Position numbers and translations under genes: made by a program | Part shown: in pieces, positions 45,285-60,253 of the stretch | Layout of the letters: every line of letters begins with the position of its first letter | Numbering within the stretch: the stretch's first letter is position 1 | The notes under the pieces: model-generated | The model's input: only the letters and a program-made list of their open reading frames with translations | Databases searched by the model: none | What the model was told of the DNA's origin: nothing | Origin: Methanospirillum lacunae | GTDB taxonomy: Archaea > Halobacteriota > Methanomicrobia > Methanomicrobiales > Methanospirillaceae | Assembly: GCF_003173355.1 (NCBI RefSeq) | Contig: NZ_QGMY01000002.1 | Location: 682,001 to 746,000, forward strand | Direction of reading: 5' to 3' | DNA: 64,000 nt

Positions 45285-46436
45285 TTAATTAGAATAAACC
45301 GGTTTTCCAAGTTTTGGTTCAAATGCATTGTCAGCTTCAACCCTAATTGCATGAGAGAAGAGGGCCAGCGGGATCTCCATGGGACATAATTCTTCACATT
45401 GTCCGCAGTTGATACAACTATCTGAAATATGTGCAAATCTTCTGAGGTGGAACATCGGGTCTGATGGTAGTTTACCCCTTCGGACCATCAACGATTCGTC
45501 CCTGCCTTTGAATGCCGTTGCAGTACATACCGGACATTTCTCGATACAGGAATAGCATTTCACACACCGGGAAGTCTCTTTGTTGATGGTGTCCCAGAGG
45601 TTGTCTCTAAGTGCTGTGAAGTCATGTTGCCTCCATTTGGCTCCGAGTTTGAGCATGGCTCCCTCAACCTTACCCCTGATCTCGATACCTTTCGGGTTTG
45701 CAACTTCAACATCGAGCTTCTTTGCAGCTACTGCCTTGGTAAGCAGATCTGCACCTTTTTCACTGCAGACCTCAACAAATGTTGCCTTTCCTGCCTTGTC
45801 GCCGATGACTCCCCAGTTACCACAGGCAAGATCGGCCTGACGGGGAACTTTATACAGGCACCGACGACAGTTAGAGCGTCTACCAAACCCTTCTTCTTCA
45901 AGTTCATCGACTGATATGCCTTTATGCCCGCCTTCATACTCGATGATAAACTGACCCTTGTCGATCTCTTCCTTGTGTACAGTGTCCGGGTCTACGCCGT
46001 ATTTTGCCTTGATCATCTTCCGGGCTACGCCTGGACTGACTGATCCACCACAATTGACACCGATGGTGATGATGTTCTTCATGTCGACATCATTGCGTTT
46101 TGCTTCTTCAAGCAGGCCCATAAGGTCGCATCCTTTCACCACAACACCGAGCTTCATCTTCTTTGCCCCGTCCAGGTAGTTCTTGATGAACGTGGCCAGG
46201 AGCAGGGTTCCGCAGTGAAGTGATCCAGCTGTCATATCAAGTTCTTTGGGATCAGTAACTGCAACCGGGATAGCATCATAAATATCATATCCCTTTGTCA
46301 CCGCCACTACGGCATCAACCATTTTGGTCTCCAGAGCATGCCGTAAAAGGGCGGTTACTGCACCTCCACATTCAGCTTTGCTTGCAAGTCCGCTGTCTGT
46401 GGTCCATGCATACAGGAGATCTCCTTTTGTTGCCAT
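45285..46436 (-). CDS. fdhB: formate dehydrogenase subunit beta FdhB (F420-reducing)
   Basis: 383 residues of the FrhB/FdhB family. It begins with the F420/FAD domain (KGDLLYAWTTDSGLASKAECGGAVTALL split by AWTT) and VVVKGCDL, has the cysteine-rich region RRSNCRRCLYKVPRQADLACGNWG, and ends with two [4Fe-4S] motifs, CVKCYSCIEKCP and CINCGQCEELCPM. It passes electrons from FdhA to F420. Its start is 2 bases past the fdhA stop, so the genes form the fdhAB operon. Confidence 0.95.
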   Translation of the reverse strand: MATKGDLLYAWTTDSGLASKAECGGAVTALLRHALETKMVDAVVAVTKGYDIYDAIPVAVTDPKELDMTAGSLHCGTLLLATFIKNYLDGAKKMKLGVVVKGCDLMGLLEEAKRNDVDMKNIITIGVNCGGSVSPGVARKMIKAKYGVDPDTVHKEEIDKGQFIIEYEGGHKGISVDELEEEGFGRRSNCRRCLYKVPRQADLACGNWGVIGDKAGKATFVEVCSEKGADLLTKAVAAKKLDVEVANPKGIEIRGKVEGAMLKLGAKWRQHDFTALRDNLWDTINKETSRCVKCYSCIEKCPVCTATAFKGRDESLMVRRGKLPSDPMFHLRRFAHISDSCINCGQCEELCPMEIPLALFSHAIRVEADNAFEPKLGKPVYSN

Positions 46437-46438
46437 GA

Positions 46439-48505
46439 TTATTTCCCTCCTGCAATCTTACCAACCGAAACTGCACAGTGCTTCAGCTCCGGCATCTTTG
46501 ACAGGGGATCGAGTGCCGTGTTTGTCAGGTTGTTTACACCTTCTGCAAAGTGCATGGACATGTACAGGACACCTGGAGCAACATCCTCGCCGACCCATGC
46601 AACTGTCTCGGTCTGACCCCTGCGGCTCTTGAGAAGAACCTTCTCACCCTGGACAATTCCAAGTCGATTGGCATCAGAGGTGTTCATCTGTACATACGAT
46701 GCGGGTACCTCATAGTCGAGAGCTCCACATCTGCCCGTCTGGGTCCGGGAGTGGTAGTGGAAGATCAGCCGTCCGGTCATCAGTGTGAATGGATACTCCT
46801 TGTCAGCCACTTCTGCCGGTGGTTTGTATTCAAGACCAAAGAACTGACCTTTACCGTTAGGTGTTGCAAATTTTTCTCGATGGAGAATTGGTGTTCCCGG
46901 GTGATCAACGGTTGGACATGGCCAGATGGTAGATTCCGGTTTTTCCATTCGTTCATATGTACAACCGAACATAGAAGGAGTAACAGCCCGCATATCGTCC
47001 CAAACATCCTTTCCTGTTGGGAGATTGAAAGTCTTAAGACCGAACCGTTTTGCCAGTTCAGCAATGATCCAGATATCTTCTTTTGCTTGCCCTGGTGGGT
47101 TTACTGCTTTTCGAACACGGTTTACGCGACGTTCAGCACTGGTAAAGGTTCCATCTTTTTCAGCAAAACAGGCTCCCGGCAGTATTACATCAGCATATTG
47201 ACAGGTTTCTGTCATGAAGATATCCTGGACAACAAGGAAGTCAAGTTTCTCAAGTTGTCGTTTCACATGATTGGAATCAGGATATGTAACAGCCGGATTG
47301 ATCCCAAGCATATATAGTGCCTTAATTTCGTTGCCGCACTGATTGATCTGTTCGGTAAGGGTAACTCCGTACCAGTCAGGAAGATCAGTAACTCCCCAGG
47401 CTTTTTCCATCTTTGCCCGGTTCTCTGCGACTTCGCATTTTTGATATCCGGAATACACATTCGGATATGCACCCATATCACAGGCACCCTGCACATTGTT
47501 TTGTCCACGAAGAGGGTTGACACCTACTCCTTCGCGACCAATATTACCACAAAGCATGGCAAGATTACCGAGGGATCTAACGTTATCAGTACCTGTAGTC
47601 AGTTCAGTGATACCAAGACAGTAGATGATTACTGCATTTTTGGCATCTGCATATCTAAATGCAAGTTCTTTTACTCTTTCGAGTGGAACACCATGGATTT
47701 TTTCTGCATCTTTATAATTTTCTACAACTTTCTTCAGGTCTTCAAAATGTTCGGTTCTATCTTCTATGAATTTCTTGTCATGTTTGCCCTCTTTGATGAT
47801 CCAGTACATCATAGAATTTATGAGAGCAATATGAGTGGATGGGTTGAACTGATACCAGGTATCTGCAATATGTGCAGTTGTTGAAAATCGTGGATCAACA
47901 ACTAATACGGGTATCCCTTTCATTTTAGCCTGGGCAACACGTCTTCCGGCAAGAGGATGTGCTTCCATTGCATTTGATCCCCACATCAGGATGAGATCAG
48001 AATTCAGGGCATCTTCAAAACCGTTTGTAGCTGCCCCTGAGCCAAACGAAAGAGACAGGCCAGCTACTGAAGGACCATGGCAGATTCGTGCACAATTGTC
48101 GACATTATTAGTCTTAAAAGCACACCGTGCAAATTTCTGGAAGATATAGCAATCTTCATTTACGGTTCTGCATGAGGTATGAAATCCAAGTCCTCTGGAT
48201 CCATACTTATCCCATGTTTCTTTTAATTTCTTGGCAACCAGATCTAATGCTTCATCCCATGATGCTTCCACGAAAGAACCATTTTTCTTTATCAAAGGAG
48301 AGACAAGTCGATCAGGACTGTGAACAGATTCCCAGCAGGTTACACCTTTAGGGCAGAGTTTACCCTCATTGATTGGACTTCGTTTGCAGGGTTCAACCCC
48401 AACCACTTTTTCATTTTTGACGACAAGATTCAGTGCACACCCGACACCACAATATGGGCAGGTAGTCTGAATATATCGAACAAGACTAGTAGGCTTTGTA
48501 GTCAT
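46439..48505 (-). CDS. fdhA: formate dehydrogenase subunit alpha FdhA (molybdopterin)
   Basis: 688 residues from ATG 48505, which has a GGGG site upstream; an in-frame ATG 13 codons earlier is less likely. The start has the [4Fe-4S] motif Cys16, Cys19, Cys23 and Cys51 (CPYCGVGC then LCPKG). The active site Cys142 (RICHGPSVAG) replaces the selenocysteine of E. coli FdhF. Later motifs are LRGQNNVQGACDMG and DYEVPASYVQMN. Oxidises formate to CO2. Forms a unit with FdhB. No fdhC transporter is adjacent; the nearest transporter is the divergent LctP-type permease. Confidence 0.95.
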   Translation of the reverse strand: MTTKPTSLVRYIQTTCPYCGVGCALNLVVKNEKVVGVEPCKRSPINEGKLCPKGVTCWESVHSPDRLVSPLIKKNGSFVEASWDEALDLVAKKLKETWDKYGSRGLGFHTSCRTVNEDCYIFQKFARCAFKTNNVDNCARICHGPSVAGLSLSFGSGAATNGFEDALNSDLILMWGSNAMEAHPLAGRRVAQAKMKGIPVLVVDPRFSTTAHIADTWYQFNPSTHIALINSMMYWIIKEGKHDKKFIEDRTEHFEDLKKVVENYKDAEKIHGVPLERVKELAFRYADAKNAVIIYCLGITELTTGTDNVRSLGNLAMLCGNIGREGVGVNPLRGQNNVQGACDMGAYPNVYSGYQKCEVAENRAKMEKAWGVTDLPDWYGVTLTEQINQCGNEIKALYMLGINPAVTYPDSNHVKRQLEKLDFLVVQDIFMTETCQYADVILPGACFAEKDGTFTSAERRVNRVRKAVNPPGQAKEDIWIIAELAKRFGLKTFNLPTGKDVWDDMRAVTPSMFGCTYERMEKPESTIWPCPTVDHPGTPILHREKFATPNGKGQFFGLEYKPPAEVADKEYPFTLMTGRLIFHYHSRTQTGRCGALDYEVPASYVQMNTSDANRLGIVQGEKVLLKSRRGQTETVAWVGEDVAPGVLYMSMHFAEGVNNLTNTALDPLSKMPELKHCAVSVGKIAGGK

Positions 48506-48591
48506 CTCGTATCCCCGAGTTTTTATATACAAGCGAAAGGACACTTCTGTGCCCCTGGTTTACCATGGTTCATACATTTCATCTAAAAACC

Positions 48592-48655
48592 AGGATTCTT
48601 CCCGTTGAATCCTAGAAAAATCACTCCACAGTCTAGACAAATCTGTCAGTCCTAG
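48592..48655. promoter_or_regulatory. stem and three phased CTAG sites upstream of fdhA
   Basis: A 7-base stem AGGATTC/GAATCCT (48592-48598 and 48607-48613) is followed by CTAG cores at 48612, 48633 and 48652, 21 and 19 bases apart. Two of them are inside 8-base and 6-base perfect palindromes (GTCTAGAC and CCTAGG). Phasing is near two helical turns. CTAG is usually rare. These might be sites for a regulator of fdhAB. Confidence 0.3.
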
Positions 48656-49318
48656 GATTGATCTGATGAACGTCCGTTACCGGAAAGAAACATCGCAAAC
48701 ATACAATCTGTTTAAAGGACAGGGGATAAATTTATCGATACGGAATTCTTATTCTTGAAAAAAAGATCCTATTTGTAATAACCAAAGGTAATCAAATATG
48801 GTTATATATATTGTGAAAAAAATCGAACCAAATATTATCCAATGGTAGAGCCTTTGAAAGAGACACATTTTCGCGATTTTTTTTTGCGCTACGAAAGTGT
48901 GAATATTTTGATGAGTATGGATGAGATATAAATCTCATCCCAGATTTTCCGCTTGTATATGATAGTCCTCGGGAAAGGAATATCACCAGAAATACTGATT
49001 ACTCACTATTAAGCATTTGAACCTGCTTTGTAGTTGAGTACATGTGTTTTCTCCTTTGTTTGTAATATGCATAAAAAGTTTGGAGGCCGATTACAATAAA
49101 TTTAAATAAATATCTATGAATTATAGAAATATTTCAAAAACTTAGATAAAATCAAGTTTCTAGAAGTTCTTCACATTTAAAATTCTATACCATATTTTTT
49201 CTCATTAAACCTAACCTAGGATAAAAGATAGAATTTTTCATAATTTAGAAACTCTTTTTTTTAATTTAATATTCCATTCCTGGGATTTGAGTACAATTCT
49301 GCTTTACTAATTTTTCTA

Positions 49319-49338
49319 TGACATGCTAAAGCATGTCA
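49319..49338. promoter_or_regulatory. 8-base hairpin upstream of LctP-type permease
   Basis: TGACATGC-TAAA-GCATGTCA, a perfect 8-base stem. A TTTATAAT box follows at about 49342-49349. The location directly upstream of the TATA-like box fits an operator for the permease. Confidence 0.4.
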
Positions 49339-49461
49339 AGGTTTATAATGCCTAACAGATTAATGATCTATGGGAAAATAGATGTTCATGATCAATCAGG
49401 ATAATGTTCCTGTATCAAAATGAATATCTTTCCGGTATCTGATAATGGATGGTAGATTGGA

Positions 49462-51030
49462 TTGGAACAGATAACCCTTTTTATTCTTGCAATTATTCCA
49501 ATATTGGTAATATTTGTCGGTCTTGTATTCTTGCGACTATCAGGGACATTGATGAGTATAATTGGATGGATAGTAACCGCTATCATCGCAATCCTATTCT
49601 TTAACACTGCTCCTGATATTGCAGTTTATGCATCCTGGAATGGAATACTGGCCTCATTTGGTATTTCACTGATGGTTCTGTTTACTATCCTTCAGGTAAC
49701 AATGATGGACGTAACCGGAGCAATTACCGCAATAACAGTATACATCAAATCAATCGCTGCTGAACGTTATGAACAGATTATGATCCTCAATGTGGGATTT
49801 GGATCATTTCTCGTTTCTATTGGAGCAACTCCGGTAACAATGCTCCCACCAATCATGTTAGCATTAGGGTTTTCTCCTCTCGCAGCAGTTGCTTTACCCT
49901 GTCTTGGATATGATCCACTAACTTCATTCTCTCTTCTTGCTGTTCCAATTACACTCCCGGCAACTGTTTACAATCTAGATGTAAGTCACCTTGGAAACAA
50001 CATCGCTCTCTTTCTTCCGATTATTTCTACAGGATTCGCACTTAGCATGCTCTGGGTTGCTGATGGAATTGCAGGAGTCAAAAAAGGTCTGGTTCCAGCT
50101 ATAATAGCAGGGCTGACTCTGGGATTTTCCTGTATATTATTTGTCCATATTCTTCCACCATCTGCTATCGGTCTGGTAGGAGTTTTCTCAGGTCTTGTTA
50201 CCATCTTTGTCCTTTTCCTGCTCCGGGCTCTCAAAGGAAAACCAATAATTGCAAGACTTGATAAAGAGGAAATTGCCAGGGCAGGAATGCCACTATGGAA
50301 AGCAGTCTTACCATGGCTCTTACTCGTGGTCTTCTGTATCATAATCAGTATCCCGGTTATTCAGACTGGTCTGTATGGATTACTTGGACCACTTCAGAAA
50401 ATTACAATAGTAGCCAACAAATCAGTAGATCTGAAAATTCTTAACCAGGCATATTTCTGGGTCATGATTAGTACTCTGATCGCAGCACCGGTACTGATTC
50501 GGACAAAAGAAGAGGCCCAAAAGATTGTCACTGTTTGGGCAAGAAGAGCATGGGCCCCAACGGTTGCTGCTGCAGCCCTTTTTGCAGTTGCTTACATTAT
50601 GGACTGGTCAGGGCAGAGTGTAATAAACAATACCCTCACGTTTGCACCGGGAATGTCTGATTTAAATATGAATGCAGTAATAGGCCTGACACTGGCACTT
50701 GTATTTGGAGTTGGATTCCCTGCAGTAAGCCCGATTCTTGGATTGTTTGGTTCCTTTGTATCAGGTAGTGAAACATCGTCCAATGTTATGTTTTATGGAA
50801 TCCTCAAAAAATCAACAGATGTATTAAATCTGGATTTCATGAAAGTATATGCAGCACATGCTGTAGCAGGTGGTATTGCATCAGGTATCGCTCCTGCAAA
50901 AATTATCAATGCAGCTGCAGTTATTGACAGCCTTGGTATAGAAGGTGAAGTTATCAGAAAATGTGCATCTGTTGCAATTATTTTAACTCTGATAACCGGA
51001 GCTATGCTTGTAGCATTTATTTATCTCTAA
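49462..51030 (+). CDS. LctP-family (L-lactate permease-like) transporter
   Basis: 522 residues, about 12-14 membrane helices. Features that match LctP/LldP are ILNVGFGSFLVSIGATPVTMLPP, GYDPLTSF and SPILGLFGSFVSGSETSSN near the end. The start is a TTG at 49462; an in-frame TAG three codons upstream blocks any longer product. It is divergent from fdhAB and shares the long regulatory region. Lactate is not a known substrate of hydrogenotrophic methanogens, so it may move another small carboxylate such as formate; this is an inference. Confidence 0.85.
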   Translation: MEQITLFILAIIPILVIFVGLVFLRLSGTLMSIIGWIVTAIIAILFFNTAPDIAVYASWNGILASFGISLMVLFTILQVTMMDVTGAITAITVYIKSIAAERYEQIMILNVGFGSFLVSIGATPVTMLPPIMLALGFSPLAAVALPCLGYDPLTSFSLLAVPITLPATVYNLDVSHLGNNIALFLPIISTGFALSMLWVADGIAGVKKGLVPAIIAGLTLGFSCILFVHILPPSAIGLVGVFSGLVTIFVLFLLRALKGKPIIARLDKEEIARAGMPLWKAVLPWLLLVVFCIIISIPVIQTGLYGLLGPLQKITIVANKSVDLKILNQAYFWVMISTLIAAPVLIRTKEEAQKIVTVWARRAWAPTVAAAALFAVAYIMDWSGQSVINNTLTFAPGMSDLNMNAVIGLTLALVFGVGFPAVSPILGLFGSFVSGSETSSNVMFYGILKKSTDVLNLDFMKVYAAHAVAGGIASGIAPAKIINAAAVIDSLGIEGEVIRKCASVAIILTLITGAMLVAFIYL

Positions 51031-51031
51031 C

Positions 51032-51038
51032 TTTTTTT
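51032..51038 (+). terminator. T7 terminator after LctP-type permease
   Basis: T7 one base after the stop codon; a standard archaeal terminator. Confidence 0.45.
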
Positions 51039-51156
51039 GATCTCTATTTCTCGTATCTGATTACCAAGTTGATTATCATAAAAGAAAAACGGTACATGAT
51101 CTTTTTTTTATTACCCATACATCAAGTGTGATTTCCACCATTGACCAAAAAATTTA

Positions 51157-51170
51157 GGTTTAATTAAACC
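51157..51170. promoter_or_regulatory. perfect 14-base palindrome before a small gene
   Basis: GGTTTAATTAAACC, identical on both strands, 13 bases before the ATG at 51183. Candidate operator. Confidence 0.35.
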
Positions 51171-51182
51171 GGAAATAAAAAA

Positions 51183-51404
51183 ATGAGTTATCAAAAGGGA
51201 TTCGAAAATTCCTTTGGTTTCAGACATTTTTACTACGAGAATGAACAATTGAGACGATTTAGTTTGCAACCTCCAAATACCGACCAAAAACCAGATTCCA
51301 ATAAGGCTATTTCATTATCAAGAAAAATATATTTGAAATTCAAAGATATTGAAAACAATCTTATTTACAATTTGGAAAATCGCAGATATTTTAAGACAGA
51401 ATAA
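51183..51404 (+). CDS. small hypothetical protein
   Basis: 73 residues, polar and basic, no membrane helix. No family recognised and the ribosome site is weak. Isolated between the permease and the CorC-type gene. It may be a gene because of the palindrome upstream, but support is thin. Confidence 0.35.
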   Translation: MSYQKGFENSFGFRHFYYENEQLRRFSLQPPNTDQKPDSNKAISLSRKIYLKFKDIENNLIYNLENRRYFKTE

Positions 51405-51500
51405 AGCCTCTTTATCATGATATATATCTCCTCTTCCGTAAAGTTCCTGACTTAAGCATGCATATTAGTATATAACCGGGGATATGTCCCCAGATTTCTT

Positions 51501-52850
51501 ATGGCTGTAACTATTGAAATTCTTATCATTATTCTCTTAATTATCCTGAATGGCCTTTTTTCTATGGCTGAATTTGCCCTTGTCTCTGCAAGGAGAATTC
51601 GATTGCAACAGATGCTTGATCGTGGAGAAAAAGGGGCAGATATCGCCTTATCTCTCTCTGAAGATCCAAACACATTTCTTTCAACAATTCAGATTGGAAT
51701 AACACTCGTCGGCATCCTTGCTGGTGCATTTGGTGGCGCTGCGATAGCTAAAGAATTAGAGGGAACCTTTACTGTAATTCCTGAAATTGCTCCATATGCA
51801 GGAATTATAAGTCTGTTTGTGGTCGTTCTCATAATCACCTACTTTACTCTTGTATTCGGAGAGATTATTCCAAAGCGTATCGGACTTGTATATCCAGAAC
51901 AGATCGCAGTAAAGGCTGCTGGATCAATTGTCATCATTTCCAGGATATTTGGTCCTATCAATAAAATGGCAAGTTTAACAACCGATGCAGTTCTCTGGCT
52001 TTTTAATTCACATGCACCACAGGACCCGGTAGTGACAGAAGAAGATATTACCTCTCTGCTAGAGGAAGGTACACAGGCAGGGGTATTTAATGAGGCAGAA
52101 CAGGAACTTGTTCAAAGTGCTTTCAAATTTGGTGATCGTGAAGTTACCACTCTCATGGCTCCAAGGCCCGATGTTGTCTTCCTGGATCTTGAAGATTCTT
52201 TTGAAGAAAACAAAGAAAAGATACTGACTAGTGGTCACACCCGGTATCCGGTCTGCCGAGGTGGACTTGATTCAGTAATTGGTGTTGTTTCTGTCAGAGA
52301 TCTCTGGTCTCAGATGACAGCTGGAGAAAAACCAGACTTAACATTACTCATTCAGGAAGCACTTGTAATTCCAGAGCATATTACTGCTCTCCGACTGCTT
52401 GAACTATTTCGAACAGCTACCACTCCCTTAGCAGTTATTATGGATGAATACGGGTCAGTAGCAGGCATTATTACACTACACGATCTGCTTGAGGCAATAG
52501 TCGGAGACCTCTCTACCGTAGATGAGCCAGACGAAGAACCGGGAATTATAGAACGAGAGGATGGATCCTGGTTTATAGACGGAATGCTTCCTGCTGAAGA
52601 ACTTCGATTATTACTTGAACTCGAAATCCTTCCCGGAGAAAATGAAGGAGTTTATCGTACAGCTGCCGGGTTTGTCATGTCTGAACTTGGAAAAATACCC
52701 ATTCCTGGTGATCACTTTGTATTGAATGGAATACGATTCGAAGTAGCAGATATGGATAAACGACGAATCGATAAGATCATAGTCTCAAAAATCAGACATC
52801 GGGGTGATGAGAACCCTGATGAGAAAACAGATAATCATACTACTTCCTGA
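51501..52850 (+). CDS. HlyC/CorC-family (CNNM) transporter
   Basis: 449 residues: a DUF21 membrane domain (about 1-170, GLFSMAEFALVSARRIRL), a pair of CBS domains (LMAPRPDVVFLDLED and YGSVAGIITLHDLLEAIVGD), and a C-terminal CorC_HlyC domain. Members transport or regulate divalent cations such as Mg2+ or Co2+. It is followed after 5 bases by a small membrane protein. Confidence 0.93.
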   Translation: MAVTIEILIIILLIILNGLFSMAEFALVSARRIRLQQMLDRGEKGADIALSLSEDPNTFLSTIQIGITLVGILAGAFGGAAIAKELEGTFTVIPEIAPYAGIISLFVVVLIITYFTLVFGEIIPKRIGLVYPEQIAVKAAGSIVIISRIFGPINKMASLTTDAVLWLFNSHAPQDPVVTEEDITSLLEEGTQAGVFNEAEQELVQSAFKFGDREVTTLMAPRPDVVFLDLEDSFEENKEKILTSGHTRYPVCRGGLDSVIGVVSVRDLWSQMTAGEKPDLTLLIQEALVIPEHITALRLLELFRTATTPLAVIMDEYGSVAGIITLHDLLEAIVGDLSTVDEPDEEPGIIEREDGSWFIDGMLPAEELRLLLELEILPGENEGVYRTAAGFVMSELGKIPIPGDHFVLNGIRFEVADMDKRRIDKIIVSKIRHRGDENPDEKTDNHTTS

Positions 52851-52855
52851 ATTGT

Positions 52856-53326
52856 ATGACATATAATTCCTTTTTTCAGACTCCTTTTTTTCTATCACTC
52901 ACCATTGGTGTCCCTTTTTGTATCTTTAAGATTCTCTTTGGTATTCTGTCCATCAGAGTTGGTGAAGCAGGGACAATCTGGCCTCTTGTAGTATCTGGAG
53001 TAATAATCATGCTCTGGGCTTGTGCAGATCTTCTTATGAATCTAACACGTGCAACCCTTGATATCTTTGGAAAAAGTCAATTGATTGAGTTTTGCACTAT
53101 AGCCCAAATTGGAAGAATCCTTAACGCACAAGCAATATTTTTAGCATTTGATACGGTCATCACATTTACAATCATCTGTTTAGTACTGTGGTCTGGTTGG
53201 ATAGTCCAACTTAATCGGATTGAGTCATATCTTTGGTACTTTGCAACCACGCTTAACCTAATCAGCCTATCACTTGTAGGATTATATACCGAAATTACCA
53301 GATATCAGGAAATGAATAAAGGATGA
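52856..53326 (+). CDS. four-helix membrane protein
   Basis: 156 residues with four membrane segments near 10-30, 43-61, 91-121 and 127-147. Begins 5 bases after the CorC-type gene and is likely co-transcribed. No family recognised. Confidence 0.6.
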   Translation: MTYNSFFQTPFFLSLTIGVPFCIFKILFGILSIRVGEAGTIWPLVVSGVIIMLWACADLLMNLTRATLDIFGKSQLIEFCTIAQIGRILNAQAIFLAFDTVITFTIICLVLWSGWIVQLNRIESYLWYFATTLNLISLSLVGLYTEITRYQEMNKG

Positions 53327-53335
53327 TAAGAATTA

Positions 53336-55441
53336 TTATATGATAAATTTGTTCATTTCTCCTGAAATATGACCAACTGACACAGTGGCTTTGCCAATTA
53401 CCTGAGTTATTTGGTCTAGGGCTGCAGATGCCTGCTCTGTTGCAGCTGATGAATCCACCGCTTCTTTTGCAGTTTTTTCTACAAGAGATCCAACATCATG
53501 CACTCTTACACTGATCTCCTGCACTGATGCTGCCTGCTCTTCGGTTGTTCCTGCAACCTCATTCATTCGTTTCGTAATCTCAGCAATATCTGCGGCTATC
53601 TTCTCGAATACGCCTAGAATTTCTTTAACTGCTACATCACCAGCTGTAACATCATTTAGTGAACGATCCATTGATAATGTAACATTATTTGATTTTTTCT
53701 GAAGATCTGAGATCAGATTTGCAATTTTGTCGGTTGATGTACGTGATTCTTCTGCTAAATCCTTTACTTCATCAGCTACAACTGCGAATCCCATTCCAGC
53801 CTCACCAGCCCGTGCTGCTTCGATGGCAGCATTTAAGGCAAGAAGATTAGTCTGTTCAGCGATTCCTCCGATAACATCAACAATAGATCCGATTTCTTTC
53901 ATCTGTTGGTTGATTTCTGTTATTACTAAACTTGTTTCCTGAAATGATTTTTTAATATTCTCCATCCCACTTTCTGTCTTCCCAACGATTCGAGTTCCTT
54001 CATCTGCAAGTAAATCTGTATTTTGTGCTAAGTTAGCCACACCGTTCGTATCTGTAGCTACAGCGGTGACTGCGACTGACAAATCATCCATAGAATCAAG
54101 TATTTGCTGAATACTTTGTAGGGAACTTTCAGAAAATCCACTAACCTGTGATGCATTTTGAGCTAAGTTGTGGGCTCCTGCTGATATTTCTTCAATACTT
54201 GCATTCACTTCCTCCATTCCGCTCATCAGGTCCATAACTTCTGACACGACCAGGCTTATTGCAACCCCAGTCTCCTTCCCGATGGTATCCATAGCTTGTT
54301 TAAAGGGAATGAAGTCGCCACTGACCACAACAGAATCTGAAAATCGTTTAGAAAAGTCACCTCTGGCATACATGCCCGCAAGTTTCATACTTTCATTAAC
54401 AGGACGGACAATATTTTCGAGAGTAGTGTTTATACCAGTAATAATCTCCTTGTATGCACCCAAAAATTTTGTCTCATCCCCTCGTTTAGATAGTTCTCCA
54501 TGGATTGCGGCTTCGGTGAGAGATTTAGTTTCAGAAATAAGATTATTGATAGTATCCACTGTAGCTTTGAGAGCAGGTCCAATCTCATCACAATCATCAA
54601 TAATCGGGACATTACTAATCTTCTCTCCAATTGATATCCTCTTCATGATACCTATAACTGAAGTCTGGAGTATATCAGCAAAATTATCCATCTCATATGC
54701 CATCCTCCCTACTTCATCGTTCCGAGTCATTTTAAGCCTCATTCCCAAATGGCCTTTACCCATCTCTTGAATCATATTCATCGTCCGACCCAGAGGGCTG
54801 GTAATACTATTTGTAAGAATGAATGCGAATGATAGCCCAAATATAAGGGCAAAAAGGGTTATAAACAAAAAAATAAGGGATGATTCCTGATAGAGCTTAG
54901 TAATATCATCCTTTAGAATTCTTGACTGTTCTTGATTATATATTTCTAACTGATCAATGGCATCTTGAGCAGCATCTCTCGGTGTTTTAAAATCCTCACT
55001 GTAGATTCCAGTTAGGGCACTTTCCTCATTGCCCGCCTTCATGTTTTCTATAACCTTGCGCAATGAATTCTCAAAAATGGGCCAATTTGTATTAAATGTA
55101 GAAAGAAGGTTTAGTTCCTTTTCTGTTGTGGCATTTTTTTGATAGGCCGCAATCTTATCTTTAATATTTGCTACTTCGGCGTCTACTTCAGCAAATTTTT
55201 CTATTCTTTCATCATTAGCGAAGACAGTTTTATAAATATTAACCCTTATATTCAAAAAACTGGTATCTGCATTCATAAGGCCATCCAGCGCCACTAACCT
55301 TTCAGAATACATTTTATCGGCTTTTTCAGCCATTATACCCATTGAGAAGAATCCAATCACTGAGATTATGACCGCAATGAGAATCATTACACAAAAACCA
55401 CCAAGTAATTTCGGTTTTAGTGCGATATTATCCAAAATCAT
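53336..55441 (-). CDS. methyl-accepting chemotaxis protein
   Basis: 701 residues. TM1 about 12-35, a four-helix-bundle sensor domain, TM2 about 186-208, then HAMP with further HAMP-like linker units (GELSKRG and RGDFSKRF), and the signalling domain with the hairpin tip [19 protein letters not shown] and [15 protein letters not shown]. Senses an extracellular ligand and controls the archaellum through CheA. The C-terminus has no CheR tether. No chemotaxis partner genes are adjacent. Confidence 0.93.
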   Translation of the reverse strand: MILDNIALKPKLLGGFCVMILIAVIISVIGFFSMGIMAEKADKMYSERLVALDGLMNADTSFLNIRVNIYKTVFANDERIEKFAEVDAEVANIKDKIAAYQKNATTEKELNLLSTFNTNWPIFENSLRKVIENMKAGNEESALTGIYSEDFKTPRDAAQDAIDQLEIYNQEQSRILKDDITKLYQESSLIFLFITLFALIFGLSFAFILTNSITSPLGRTMNMIQEMGKGHLGMRLKMTRNDEVGRMAYEMDNFADILQTSVIGIMKRISIGEKISNVPIIDDCDEIGPALKATVDTINNLISETKSLTEAAIHGELSKRGDETKFLGAYKEIITGINTTLENIVRPVNESMKLAGMYARGDFSKRFSDSVVVSGDFIPFKQAMDTIGKETGVAISLVVSEVMDLMSGMEEVNASIEEISAGAHNLAQNASQVSGFSESSLQSIQQILDSMDDLSVAVTAVATDTNGVANLAQNTDLLADEGTRIVGKTESGMENIKKSFQETSLVITEINQQMKEIGSIVDVIGGIAEQTNLLALNAAIEAARAGEAGMGFAVVADEVKDLAEESRTSTDKIANLISDLQKKSNNVTLSMDRSLNDVTAGDVAVKEILGVFEKIAADIAEITKRMNEVAGTTEEQAASVQEISVRVHDVGSLVEKTAKEAVDSSAATEQASAALDQITQVIGKATVSVGHISGEMNKFII

Positions 55442-55704
55442 TCATTTACCCCCAATAAGAACTGCGCGATAATGTGCTGATTCTAATAATGTAAGCGAGG
55501 CATATAAATACTTCCCATTCAAAAAAATAAAATTGAAATATAAATAAATTTAATTGCGATCTTAATCGTGATAAATCTCAATTGAATTAATATAATTTTC
55601 TCCTGATACGCCACAAATGATTATCAATCTGGTAGTTAGAAAGAACATTGAAAAAGGTGAAAATAATACGAAAGATTTGGAAAAAGAGTAATTCGTGGAC
55701 CTAC

Positions 55705-60253
<4,549 letters not shown>

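Larger units (their letters stand above)
48506..49461. other. long divergent regulatory region between fdhAB and LctP-type permease
   Basis: About 950 bases without a credible gene. It holds several palindromes: an AGGATTC/GAATCCT stem at 48592-48613, three phased CTAG elements at 48612-48655, GATAAATTTATC at 48725-48736, an A/T box TATATATAA near 48800-48815 and a hairpin at 49319-49338. A minus-strand frame at 48792-48986 is not accepted. It is much longer than usual for this genome, so complex control of fdhAB is likely. Confidence 0.5.

Noticed and set aside
46550-47317. 255-codon plus-strand frame inside fdhA
   Set aside because: Antisense shadow of a highly conserved catalytic gene.
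48792-48986. 64-codon minus-strand frame upstream of fdhA
   Set aside because: No ribosome site or domain; sits in a region rich in palindromes more likely to be regulatory.
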